64,000 nt of DNA from Porphyromonas sp. (GTDB lineage: Bacteria; Bacteroidota; Bacteroidia; Bacteroidales; Porphyromonadaceae): the NCBI GenBank assembly GCA_022772085.1, contig JALFBN010000011.1:62001-126000 (forward strand), read 5' to 3'. Positions within the stretch are counted from its first letter, which is position 1; every line of letters starts with the position of its first letter. The notes beneath the pieces are model-generated. The model did not search any database. It had not been told where the DNA came from and saw nothing but the letters and a program-made list of their open reading frames with translations. This document shows, piece after piece, positions 9,603 to 18,000 of this stretch. The position numbers were made by a program, and so were the translations under genes.

Positions 9603-11060
9603 ATGAAAAAACACCTGATCTATTTGCAAGTCCTGATCTCCCTTCTATGGGGGATTCAAATACTCTCAGCCCAAGAAAAACCCGTAACCATTACGCTCCT
9701 CTCCGTGAATGATATGCATGCAAGCCTCGATCGTTTCCCTCGGTTTGCATTCATGGTGGACAGTTTGCGCTCCATCTATCCCGACCTCCTGCTCATATCT
9801 GCCGGAGACAACCAAACGGGAAATCCGATCAATGACCAATTCACCCCCAAAGGCATTCCCATGATCGAACTGATGAATGCCGTCGGATTCGATTACTCCA
9901 CAGTAGGGAATCATGAGTTCGACACCCGTCCACACGGCTTTGCACTCCTCACGCAAGAGGCGCACTTCCCCTTCATCTGTGCCAACGTGCAGGTAGAGCC
10001 TCACCTCGGGATACGCATACTCCCCTCAACGGTGCACACCTTCTATCCACAAGGAGTACGTATAGCCCTACTCGGTGCCGTACAACTCGAAGCCGATGGC
10101 AAGCCTGCAACCCATCCCGATTGGCTTAATGGCATTCAGTTTGAAGAGGGGCGCAACGTACTCCCTCGCTACAAGGAGATGAGCGATAAGTGCGACGCAA
10201 CGATTCTCATCAGCCACTTGGGATTTGAGGAAGATCGTGTCATAGCGGAACAGAACCCTTGGATCGACCTCATCATCGGGGGACATTCGCATACCTATCT
10301 ACCTACCCCGATAGAAGTAGGTAGCGTATCAATCTCACAGAGTGGATCCAAACTGCAATATCTCAATATGATGCAACTGACCCTAAAGCAGGGGCAAGTG
10401 ATTCGCAAGGAAGCGCATTCGCTACCCATCGACCCCAAAGCCGGAGCTGAGAGTAAAGAGGTACGCACACTTGTAAATCAGTTTAATAACAATCCTCAGT
10501 TTTCGGAAGTTATCGGAGTTGCTCTTGATCACTTCACCTCATACGACCAACTTGGTTACTTTATGGTAGATGCCTACCGTGCCGTCTCGGGGAGCGACAT
10601 TGCCGTACAAAACAACGGAGGAGTTCGTATATCCAACCTCTTACAAGGCGATATTACACGTCGGGACATCTTCACACTCGATCCCTTCGGCAACGAACTG
10701 ATGGTCGTAGAGCTCTCCCTTGATGAACTTAAAGCTCTGCTCCTTGCAGGGACGGTACGAGAGGAAGATCACAAACCACTTCTGCTATCAGGGGCAACAG
10801 CCTACTACACCTTCACTCCCGACAAAGTGTGTACTAAGGTCGAGCTACGAGATAGCAAGGGTAAGCCACTGAGCCCCAAGCGTCGTTACAAAGTGGCTTA
10901 CAACTCCTACATCAATGCGGCCTACCCTTACGAACATGAGCAAGCTGCAGTAGGGCTCGGCTACAATACGGCAGAGGCGATCATGCAACACGTTATACAA
11001 CTGAAAAATGTCCCCTCTTACCAAGCAGTAGCTCCTCGCAATCACATCAAACTAAAGTAA
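9603..11060 (+). CDS. Secreted 5'-nucleotidase / 2',3'-cyclic phosphodiesterase-type enzyme
   Basis: Metallophosphoesterase of 485 residues with an N-terminal signal peptide ending near LSAQ. Calcineurin-like motifs are in order: the first metal motif as SVNDMHAS, SAGDNQTGN, VGNHEFD, and GGHSHTYLP. The C-terminal half (~300-480) contains VQNNGGVR and the 5'-nucleotidase C-terminal substrate-binding domain. Members of this UshA-like family remove phosphate from nucleotides outside the cytoplasm for uptake. It lies 30 bases after dcp in the same direction. In the first motif Asn replaces the Asp of the usual D-x-H pattern (NDMH), which is common in this family. Confidence 0.88.
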   Translation: MKKHLIYLQVLISLLWGIQILSAQEKPVTITLLSVNDMHASLDRFPRFAFMVDSLRSIYPDLLLISAGDNQTGNPINDQFTPKGIPMIELMNAVGFDYSTVGNHEFDTRPHGFALLTQEAHFPFICANVQVEPHLGIRILPSTVHTFYPQGVRIALLGAVQLEADGKPATHPDWLNGIQFEEGRNVLPRYKEMSDKCDATILISHLGFEEDRVIAEQNPWIDLIIGGHSHTYLPTPIEVGSVSISQSGSKLQYLNMMQLTLKQGQVIRKEAHSLPIDPKAGAESKEVRTLVNQFNNNPQFSEVIGVALDHFTSYDQLGYFMVDAYRAVSGSDIAVQNNGGVRISNLLQGDITRRDIFTLDPFGNELMVVELSLDELKALLLAGTVREEDHKPLLLSGATAYYTFTPDKVCTKVELRDSKGKPLSPKRRYKVAYNSYINAAYPYEHEQAAVGLGYNTAEAIMQHVIQLKNVPSYQAVAPRNHIKLK

Positions 11061-11202
11061 GATACAGAAAACTGATTTGCCGAAGAAACAGGGTAGAGAG
11101 AGAGTGTGTGTAGGCCTCCCACGCGTACCCATGCTCTCTATCACGCATAACGGCATGATAAAAAAACGTAGTTTAACTCTCAAACCTAGAAAAGAAACCG
11201 GT

Positions 11203-13314
11203 ATGAAACGATTTATCCTCTGTATGGGCTGCATCGGTATGTTCGCGCTCCCCATGCACCTTGTGGCACAGCAAGACAGTACAGAACTAGCCACCCCCAA
11301 CAAAGAACTCGAAACCGTGGTAGTCAAAGCCGATCCCGTGCGGACAAAAAGTGATCGTGTCGCTTTCTCGATCCCAGAAGTGGCACGGAAGAAAGCCGCC
11401 AACGCCATGGATCTTCTCACGATCTTGCCGGGTATGGCGATGAATCCCGAGACCCACAAACCCGAAATGATCAATGGTGAAAGCTACCTCGTACTGATCA
11501 ATGGTGTGCAATCGGATGTAAGCATCTTACGCACCATGCCTGCCGAAGAGATCAAGCGTTTAGAGATCCCCGACGTGGTACCCATGCGTTATCGAGCGTA
11601 TGATAAAGTGATCAATGTACTCACCTATGGTAGCTTCCGTGGTGGGAGTCTTGCCGGAGATCTTGCCCAAAGTGTATCACCCATGCTGGGGATGAGCGAC
11701 GTATGGTTGCAAGGTGCTGCCTTTGGTAAGAAGGATATGTTCGCAGCAAACTATTACTACTCCAGACGAGAATATAAAGAACGTATCACGGATAAGGAGC
11801 AACGCTTCACCCTACCCGGTCTCGGAGAGATCTCCCGCGAAAGCCATCTCAAGGATGCTTTCGGTTACCAAATACACCAACCCACACTAACCTATCAACG
11901 GCAGGAGGCGGGCAACTATACCCTGCAATTGGTTTCAAGAACCGCCTTCGTACCCTACCACAGTGCAGGTAGCGGATCAATAAATCAGAATGGCGTAGAC
12001 CTTGCCATGCAGAATAGTAGCCACTCCAAAGAGGTCAAAACATCTGCTGATTTACTCTTCACGAAAGAACTTGATCCCAAAAATTCGCTCTCATTTAATG
12101 CTGTATGGACAGGTATCTTCACCGATCGGACAGATACCAATCACGAGGAGAGGGTCGATAACGGCACGGTCGTATTCAGTGACAAAGTGGTACAAGATCT
12201 CAAGAAAAACTCATTGATCCTGCAAACGGACTACGAACACTCCTTCGAGATTCCTGCTCAGCTCTCACTCGGATACCGCTACCACGGGGCAAAATTGAAC
12301 TCCATCGTAACCAACTCTTTCTTCGAGAATAAACCGAATCTGACAACGCAAAACAATCATTCGCTTTACGGAGACTTTGTCTATCAACTCGGACAATTAA
12401 ACCTCTCCCTCAGAGGGAACTTGGATTACCTACACAGCAATTATTATGGTACTCGTCAGTCAACCTTGACTCCCGAAGTGTACCTCAACGCCAAGTATAT
12501 GATAGACAAACACCATGCCCTCCGCCTGCGCACCAGTTATACCTATTACGAGGCTTCACTAAGTTCGCACGCTGAAAATATGCGTTATCTCGAGCAACAC
12601 ATTCTCTATCGTGGGAATCCCAATCTCAAACCCACTCGTAGTCTTGGAGCTCGGATCACTTACACGCTTACCTATCCACGCCTATATCTCGAATTATCTC
12701 CCATCATCCATTGCAACTGGGGAGACAAATACGATGACTACTTTCTGGAAAAAGATCCCAAATCAGGACGCGAATATCTTGTCTCCACTCCCGTGAATGC
12801 ACGCTATCGCAGGGGCTATGGCACAAGTTACAATCTCCAATACACCCCATGGATGAGCGACAACAGTAGTTTGGTATTCAAAGTGTCAGGTGAGGCTTAC
12901 AACGTGCGTATTGATCGGGGTGATGACCTCGAAGCCATCCAAAAGTGGCTTACTCCTATCCACTACACGGTGCAGCTCAATTATGGGAAATGGTGTATTT
13001 TCTACAGAGGCAACCTCTTGAGAAACAATATCAATGGCTTGGTAGTTAGTACAAATGAGAATCAGTCAGATCTAGGGCTACGCTACAAAAAAGGCGCTTG
13101 GAGCTTTGGGGCGGACTGTCTTTGGTTCTTGACCGAATGCGAATACCTCTCGCACTCTGTACCTCAAAGCCTCGTACAGAGCACAAGCCGCTGTCATATC
13201 CGCGACGACCGCTCAGTGATCCGCCTCAGCGTAGCATTTGACTTCTCTTGGGGTAAGAGCCGTAAAGTTTCAACCAAGCAGCTCAACCAAGATAACGACT
13301 CGGGGGCATTCTAA
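11203..13314 (+). CDS. Outer-membrane beta-barrel protein, TonB-dependent receptor-like
   Basis: Predicted 703-residue outer-membrane protein. The ATG at 11203 precedes a clear signal peptide (MKRFILCMGCIGMFALP) ending near VAQQ; the longer frame from 11077 has no such start. Residues ~25-130 resemble a TonB receptor plug (ELETVVVKADPVRTKSDRV, then a LLTILPGM segment). The remainder has alternating aromatic strands typical of a barrel and ends in VAFDFSWGKS plus a short tail. No N-terminal carboxypeptidase-like domain is present. The 142-base gap from the previous gene suggests separate expression, but no consensus -7 box was seen. The ligand is unknown. Confidence 0.75.
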   Translation: MKRFILCMGCIGMFALPMHLVAQQDSTELATPNKELETVVVKADPVRTKSDRVAFSIPEVARKKAANAMDLLTILPGMAMNPETHKPEMINGESYLVLINGVQSDVSILRTMPAEEIKRLEIPDVVPMRYRAYDKVINVLTYGSFRGGSLAGDLAQSVSPMLGMSDVWLQGAAFGKKDMFAANYYYSRREYKERITDKEQRFTLPGLGEISRESHLKDAFGYQIHQPTLTYQRQEAGNYTLQLVSRTAFVPYHSAGSGSINQNGVDLAMQNSSHSKEVKTSADLLFTKELDPKNSLSFNAVWTGIFTDRTDTNHEERVDNGTVVFSDKVVQDLKKNSLILQTDYEHSFEIPAQLSLGYRYHGAKLNSIVTNSFFENKPNLTTQNNHSLYGDFVYQLGQLNLSLRGNLDYLHSNYYGTRQSTLTPEVYLNAKYMIDKHHALRLRTSYTYYEASLSSHAENMRYLEQHILYRGNPNLKPTRSLGARITYTLTYPRLYLELSPIIHCNWGDKYDDYFLEKDPKSGREYLVSTPVNARYRRGYGTSYNLQYTPWMSDNSSLVFKVSGEAYNVRIDRGDDLEAIQKWLTPIHYTVQLNYGKWCIFYRGNLLRNNINGLVVSTNENQSDLGLRYKKGAWSFGADCLWFLTECEYLSHSVPQSLVQSTSRCHIRDDRSVIRLSVAFDFSWGKSRKVSTKQLNQDNDSGAF

Positions 13315-13348
13315 AAAAGAGGGAGATAAACAGCTCCTCCAAACAATG

Positions 13349-13388
13349 AAAAAAGCCAATCCTGCGATGCCGTAGGATTGGCTTTTTT
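13349..13388. terminator. Bidirectional intrinsic terminator
   Basis: A perfect 15-bp inverted repeat (AAAAAAGCCAATCCT and its complement) surrounds a 10-base loop. It gives a hairpin followed by a U run on either strand. It sits between two convergent genes ending at 13314 (+) and 13445 (-), so it can end both transcripts. Confidence 0.92.
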
Positions 13389-13444
13389 CTATTGCTCAAA
13401 GATCCTAAAGAGAACTAGAATCCGAGAGTTTCGAGTATTCTCTT

Positions 13445-16195
13445 TTAGGGAATAAGCACCTTAATTGCCTTGGTTCCAATCTGCAACAAATAGGCACCTC
13501 GGGTCACATCAAAGGTTCGTATCGCGGCATCCGTCTCCGAGCAAGCCACCATCTTACCATCTATTGTGTAGAGCGTAGCACCTACTTGAGCATACTCAGG
13601 AGCCAGCACGAGCGTAAGTAGCCCCTCTTGGATATAATAGTTAAATCCACGACCTGGTTCAATCTCCTCTACACTATTGGCACATCCACTACCATCACCC
13701 ATGGCAGCGGGCTTCCATCGCTTTGCCGTAGCAATGGAGGTATCAGAGGTCTCAGCTTGGTTCTTACGATCAGCTTTTACCCCCTTATTAAAAAGGGTTG
13801 ATATCGCATCATCAGCTGCCGTACCATTCCATTGCGGGAGCGATCTATACAAATCGTTGAGGGCACAGGCAGAGAGATTATTGTCACCACAATCGACATA
13901 CACCAACTGCTCCATTTGGGGAGAGAGGATGAGTTCTTTAAGTTTATTGTCACCCACGTACAGGCGGCGCAATTTGAGGTTCTTGGAGAGATCGACCTTT
14001 TCGAGTTGAGCATTTTCGGCTGTTAATACTTCAAGAGCATTCAAGCCCTTTGTCTCGATTTCCTTGATCATATTGCCCGAGATACGTAACTCTCGGAGAG
14101 CCTTAGCGCCTGCAAGGTCCAGCGAAGAGATCTTATTGTTTTGGAGATCAAGCACAAGGAGCTGAGAGAGGTTGTCCAGCGTAATACCGGAGAGGCTCAT
14201 ATTCTTGGCATCGATATGCTGGAGGCGATCCAAACCCTGAAGCTGAAGTGCTTTGAGTTGATTGGAATAGATCAAGAGCTTGCGAAGAGCTTTATTTTGC
14301 GAGAGATCAATGGTTTCGATTTGATTCATCGCAAGATTCAAATCTTCCAATTGGGTATTTTTAGAGAGATTGATCCCTACAAGTTCATTATTATAGAGAT
14401 CCAATTCTTTTAGTTCTTGGGCACTCTCTAGATCCACTTGAGTCAATTGGAGGTCAGAGGCGATGAGTTTTTCAACACTCCCTCGAATCTGAATTTGCTT
14501 ACCTGCAGTTGTGCCTGACACATAACTTACAAGGTCTTCTTGAGTCGTTACGCTATACTCTTGCCACTCACCATTGCCCCAATTGACTTCAATGGTCCCT
14601 TCCGAATCTTCGGCACTGCGCCGCATAGGTAGGTCTACATTAGAAGCCAAAGGCAGGTTGGTCGTAAGAGTAATCACTTCGCTTGTAATAGGTTTGAAGG
14701 TAACAGTGATAGTCGAGGGGACCTCTTTGGCTACAAACCCCAACCCTTGGAGTGGTAAGGTGATGGGACTTTGGTTATTGTCCACATCGGTATAGGTGAT
14801 ACCTGCAATTTTATATCCTTCGTGAGGTTTTACATGAAGGCGCAAAACGGCTCCCGTGGGGACTTTTGATCCGGAAACAAAGGGCTTCCCCTCAAGCGTT
14901 GCAGAGGCCTCTCCATGCTCTCCGACGATGAGCGTGACCGCAACATCGGAGCAGGATGCTTGCGTTTGCACCTTTGTAAGATCCACGTCGGTAGTCCACT
15001 TCTTATCGGTGATCAGCGCGGCATTGGCATAGACCCAAGGGGTATTTTCGAGCCACAAATTGATGCTATATGAAGCACTATACAAGCCCGGAAGTTGTTC
15101 AATGATCCGATTAAGGGCGCAAGCCGAGAGACGTGTACTGCGCAAGTCGAGCTTTTGCAATTGGTTGTTTTGGGAGAGGTCAATACCTGCGATGGAGGTT
15201 TTGTCGATAAACAATTGGCGCAAAGAGGCAAGGTGCGACACATCGAGATCAAAGATTTCACTATTCTCTCCAACATGTACTTCAGACAGTTTTGTTTGGT
15301 TAGAGAGGTCTACGTTTCGAAGGTTATTGGCTGCCAAATTGAGACGAAGAAGCCCTTTCTGCTCAGAAAGAGAGATCTTAGAGAGTTGGTTATGCTCAAG
15401 GTACAGCTCTAGAAGTTCCTTATTATTTTGGAGGTTGATACCCTTGATGTAGTTGTTGTTTAGGATCAACTTCTCGAGCTTTACAAGAGGAGAAACATCA
15501 ATGGACTGGAATCCGTTATAGCCTAATGCCAGAGAGGTCAAATTTGGGAAACTCCGAAGATCAATCTCCAATAGGGCGTTATTCATCAAAGAGAGCTTCT
15601 TAAGAACGGGCAGATCTTGGAGTGCCACTTTAGGAAGTTCGTTTTTATCTGCCGTAATCTCGACCAACTTTGGACAATTGCCGACTGAGAGGGTCACAAG
15701 CTGACATCCCGTTGCAGTGACGCGTTCCAGGGTCTTTTGTCCCGAGATCTCCAATTGAGTTAAGGTAGTGTTGTTGCTCAAATCGAGATTTTGAAGCGCA
15801 GGGAATTGCTTAAGGTCAATGGAGGTTAATTGATTGTAACGCGCTTCGAGTTGCGTGAGCTGACTCTGCCCCACCGCTTCGACGGCGATAATGCCGTTAT
15901 TCTTATCCTTATCTCCCGAAAGATCGGCGTAGGAAAGCGGTGCCATGATCTTGATATACTTCCCCTTGGCATTACCACTAACAACAATGTTGCTACTCCA
16001 AGGTTGCCCCTCAATCTCCTGTTGCTTCCCGTCTCCCCAGTCTACGAGGATTTTCTTTCCATCGTCGGCACGACGAAAAAGAGCCGTAAAGGTAGTAGCA
16101 CCCTCTGCTCTCAAGATTTTGACAAAAGCCTCTTGGGCAAAAGAGGGGAGCATCCCCGCAAGGAGTAATCCCCAACAAAGTAATAGTTTTTTCAT
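13445..16195 (-). CDS. Secreted leucine-rich repeat protein with T9SS sorting domain
   Basis: Surface or secreted protein of 916 residues. The start at 16195 gives a signal peptide (MKKLLLCWGLLLAGMLPSFA); the frame extends 23 codons further upstream without a better start. There are two copies of a module: a beta domain containing a WGDG-type motif (VDWGDGKQQEIEG near residue 60, VNWGNGEWQEYS near 545) followed by LRR units of about 21 residues (LxxLDLSxNxL). A spacer with VTLIVGEHGEASATLEGKP separates the modules. The C-terminal ~70 residues (ATLYTIDGKMVACSE, then VTRGAYLLQIGTKAIKVLIP) match the T9SS type A sorting domain. Such proteins commonly act in adhesion; the partner is unknown. Confidence 0.85.
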   Translation of the reverse strand: MKKLLLCWGLLLAGMLPSFAQEAFVKILRAEGATTFTALFRRADDGKKILVDWGDGKQQEIEGQPWSSNIVVSGNAKGKYIKIMAPLSYADLSGDKDKNNGIIAVEAVGQSQLTQLEARYNQLTSIDLKQFPALQNLDLSNNTTLTQLEISGQKTLERVTATGCQLVTLSVGNCPKLVEITADKNELPKVALQDLPVLKKLSLMNNALLEIDLRSFPNLTSLALGYNGFQSIDVSPLVKLEKLILNNNYIKGINLQNNKELLELYLEHNQLSKISLSEQKGLLRLNLAANNLRNVDLSNQTKLSEVHVGENSEIFDLDVSHLASLRQLFIDKTSIAGIDLSQNNQLQKLDLRSTRLSACALNRIIEQLPGLYSASYSINLWLENTPWVYANAALITDKKWTTDVDLTKVQTQASCSDVAVTLIVGEHGEASATLEGKPFVSGSKVPTGAVLRLHVKPHEGYKIAGITYTDVDNNQSPITLPLQGLGFVAKEVPSTITVTFKPITSEVITLTTNLPLASNVDLPMRRSAEDSEGTIEVNWGNGEWQEYSVTTQEDLVSYVSGTTAGKQIQIRGSVEKLIASDLQLTQVDLESAQELKELDLYNNELVGINLSKNTQLEDLNLAMNQIETIDLSQNKALRKLLIYSNQLKALQLQGLDRLQHIDAKNMSLSGITLDNLSQLLVLDLQNNKISSLDLAGAKALRELRISGNMIKEIETKGLNALEVLTAENAQLEKVDLSKNLKLRRLYVGDNKLKELILSPQMEQLVYVDCGDNNLSACALNDLYRSLPQWNGTAADDAISTLFNKGVKADRKNQAETSDTSIATAKRWKPAAMGDGSGCANSVEEIEPGRGFNYYIQEGLLTLVLAPEYAQVGATLYTIDGKMVACSETDAAIRTFDVTRGAYLLQIGTKAIKVLIP

Positions 16196-16300
16196 ATATC
16201 TATAAATCATACCTAGAGCCCCTTGCTCTAGAAGCCCGAAAGGTACAAAATCTTCATCATTCACTATTCTATCAGGAGAATCACAAATAAAACGAGCTTT

Positions 16301-17533
16301 TTAGTCTTCCGTGTATATTATCTGACCGGAGCCATAATCAAATTCTATAGCACCCTTTCGGAAAAGATCTACGCCCACTCTGCCATCCAATTCCACAAAA
16401 CCACTAAACATACGCTCCGAAGTGCAACTTAATTGATTGAAGAGAAAGCTCTTATCGCCCAATGCAAACTTTTGGTTCTTTATCTTTTGGGCACGCTTCT
16501 TGGAGACAGAGTGTACTCCCAAACTGATCTGTGCTTGGGTCGATATAGCTTGTTGATTTATTTTGCTCAGACTTTTCGAGAAGAGTTCGGTCCGCATGGC
16601 ACCCGTATCAAAATGCAAATAGAAATAGACCCCTTGCTCATTTTGTAGAGTAACGAAGGGGTGAGTCAGGGCTTCCAAATTGCCTGGAGTATTTGCCGTT
16701 TTTCGTGACGGAGAGAGCCTTAAATAATGATTTTTCCAACTGATTTTGACACACAATTTTTGCAAAATATCCCATCCTATAATACCATCAATCCTGTAGA
16801 CTGTCAACCCGCCTAACTTCATCGATAGATTCTTAGAGATCAAAATCGGCTGATTCTTCAGCGATAAAATCCCTAAACTCAAATCCTCAATGTATCCGAG
16901 TTCAGAGCTTTCGGATTTATTATTGCTATCCAACATCGGCATTTCTACTCCAATTCGTTTTACTTTACATTCACCTGCAACAGCTTCCGAAATAATAGAA
17001 TGAGTACATCCTGTATCCACGAGCATCTTTTTGATTTTGCCATTTACCATGACTTCTATTTCGGGACTTCCTCCATAATTGAATGAAGCAGGGAGCGTGC
17101 TCTCACCTTCGGCAAAGATCATTTCTCCGGCGGGAATTTGCAAATACCCATTCGCCACAGATGCATATCGTTCTTGCCCAAACGCCTCTGCCCACTCTGC
17201 GCATTGCCGAAACATCGCATGATGAAAACAATATGGCAATACCACCGAATGTATATAGTTGTTCTGTTCATTTTTTACTTCCTGAAACAAAGCTACCGAT
17301 GAGGTCACATCCCTCTCAATCAAGAATTGGAATGCTCGAACAGCTTTTTTCTCTTCCTCTTGATCGGTCAAAGAGCAAGCCGCTTCAAAATTGAGATCGT
17401 TGACCGCTTTACCATAATCCGAATAAGTAATCGGGGCACGACTCCGAACGGCTGAAGTAGAAACGCTGATCTTAGGGGCAGAGCAAGCCGAAAGAATACA
17501 TAATGTAAGGATAAAAATCGATCTTTTTCTCAT
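16301..17533 (-). CDS. Lipoprotein with two retropepsin-like aspartyl protease motifs
   Basis: Predicted 410-residue lipoprotein: signal peptide MRKRSIFILTLCILSAC with the lipobox ILSAC. Residues ~30-150 are helical and unassigned. Residues ~155-285 form a clan AA protease lobe with MLVDTGCTHSII (Asp173) and a later IDGIIGWDIL, the usual hydrophobic-hydrophobic-glycine motif. A second lobe has YLHFDTGAMRTELF (Asp309) and ends with GRVGVDLF. Two DTG lobes in one chain could form one active site, as in pepsin. The start at 17533 was preferred to one 14 codons upstream because it gives the signal peptide directly. A short hydrophobic ORF and a -7 box lie just upstream on the same strand. Protease activity is inferred. 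Confidence 0.75.
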   Translation of the reverse strand: MRKRSIFILTLCILSACSAPKISVSTSAVRSRAPITYSDYGKAVNDLNFEAACSLTDQEEEKKAVRAFQFLIERDVTSSVALFQEVKNEQNNYIHSVVLPYCFHHAMFRQCAEWAEAFGQERYASVANGYLQIPAGEMIFAEGESTLPASFNYGGSPEIEVMVNGKIKKMLVDTGCTHSIISEAVAGECKVKRIGVEMPMLDSNNKSESSELGYIEDLSLGILSLKNQPILISKNLSMKLGGLTVYRIDGIIGWDILQKLCVKISWKNHYLRLSPSRKTANTPGNLEALTHPFVTLQNEQGVYFYLHFDTGAMRTELFSKSLSKINQQAISTQAQISLGVHSVSKKRAQKIKNQKFALGDKSFLFNQLSCTSERMFSGFVELDGRVGVDLFRKGAIEFDYGSGQIIYTED

Positions 17534-17578
17534 AGGTTGGTAATAGAAGTGAAATATACCGATTCTGACGACCAATAG

Positions 17579-17662
17579 CTAGTTCAGCAGCATGTAGCCA
17601 ATCGTCAGCTTCATGAGTTCCAGCAAAAACAGAACGAAAACGATGCGCAGTTTGTCTTTCAT
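17579..17662 (-). CDS. 27-residue hydrophobic leader ORF
   Basis: A complete short frame from ATG (17662) to TAG (17579), beginning MKDKLRIVFVLFLLEL and continuing hydrophobic to a terminal LLN. It has a basic N-terminus and one predicted membrane-spanning stretch. It begins about 20 bases after the transcript start expected from the -7 box at 17688-17695 and ends 45 bases before the lipoprotein protease start. It could be a small membrane protein or a leader controlling the downstream gene. Too short for standard gene calling; support is position and composition only. Confidence 0.45.
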   Translation of the reverse strand: MKDKLRIVFVLFLLELMKLTIGYMLLN

Positions 17663-17687
17663 TTAAGCGTATCTTTTTGTTGCAGCG

Positions 17688-17695
17688 CAAATATA
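17688..17695 (-). promoter_or_regulatory. Bacteroidota -7 box (TATATTTG) for leader ORF and lipoprotein protease
   Basis: On the minus strand the sequence reads TATATTTGC, matching the TAnnTTTG consensus of the primary sigma factor in this phylum. A well-placed -33 TTTG is not obvious. It precedes the leader ORF by about 25 bases. Confidence 0.5.
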
Positions 17696-17725
17696 CTCAA
17701 TTTATTGCAATACCGAGCGACCACA

Positions 17726-17761
17726 AAAAGATACCGAGCGGAATATTGCTCGGCATCTTTT
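17726..17761. terminator. Hairpin with A/T flanks, possible terminator
   Basis: AAAAGATACCGAGC pairs with GCTCGGCATCTTTT (14 positions, one mismatch) around an 8-base loop. It is symmetrical enough to work on either strand. It lies between the T9SS gene ending at 18001 and the promoter at 17695, so it could insulate the two minus-strand units. The rest of the 467-base gap between genes 16301-17533 and 18001-19512 holds the leader ORF, its -7 box and the terminator at 17939-17975. Confidence 0.6.
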
Positions 17762-17938
17762 GGGCAATCTGAGAGCTACTTTATATTCGTGTGATTATGG
17801 ACAACTATTGGCAGAAGTCAATCATGCTATTTTCAGCTTTAGAGAGGGCCTTTATGGTCTCTGCCCAATAGGTCTTTTCTCTCAGGACAAGGCTTCGCAT
17901 ACACCACCCAACGGCACCCTTCCTACAAATTTCCGTAC

Positions 17939-17975
17939 AAAAAAGAGGCACCCCGACTCTGCATCAGGATGCCTC
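17939..17975 (-). terminator. Intrinsic terminator of the LRR gene at 18001-19512
   Basis: On the minus strand GAGGCATCC pairs with GGGTGCCTC (one G-T pair) and is followed directly by a run of six T. It begins 26 bases after the stop codon of the LRR gene. Confidence 0.8.
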
Positions 17976-18000
17976 AAAAGAATATGGGGAATCAGTTGTT

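Noticed and set aside
13677-16205. Many plus-strand open frames antisense to the LRR gene (for example 15060-15452)
   Set aside because: They lie wholly opposite a gene with a signal peptide, repeats and sorting domain, and reflect the repetitive codons of that gene.
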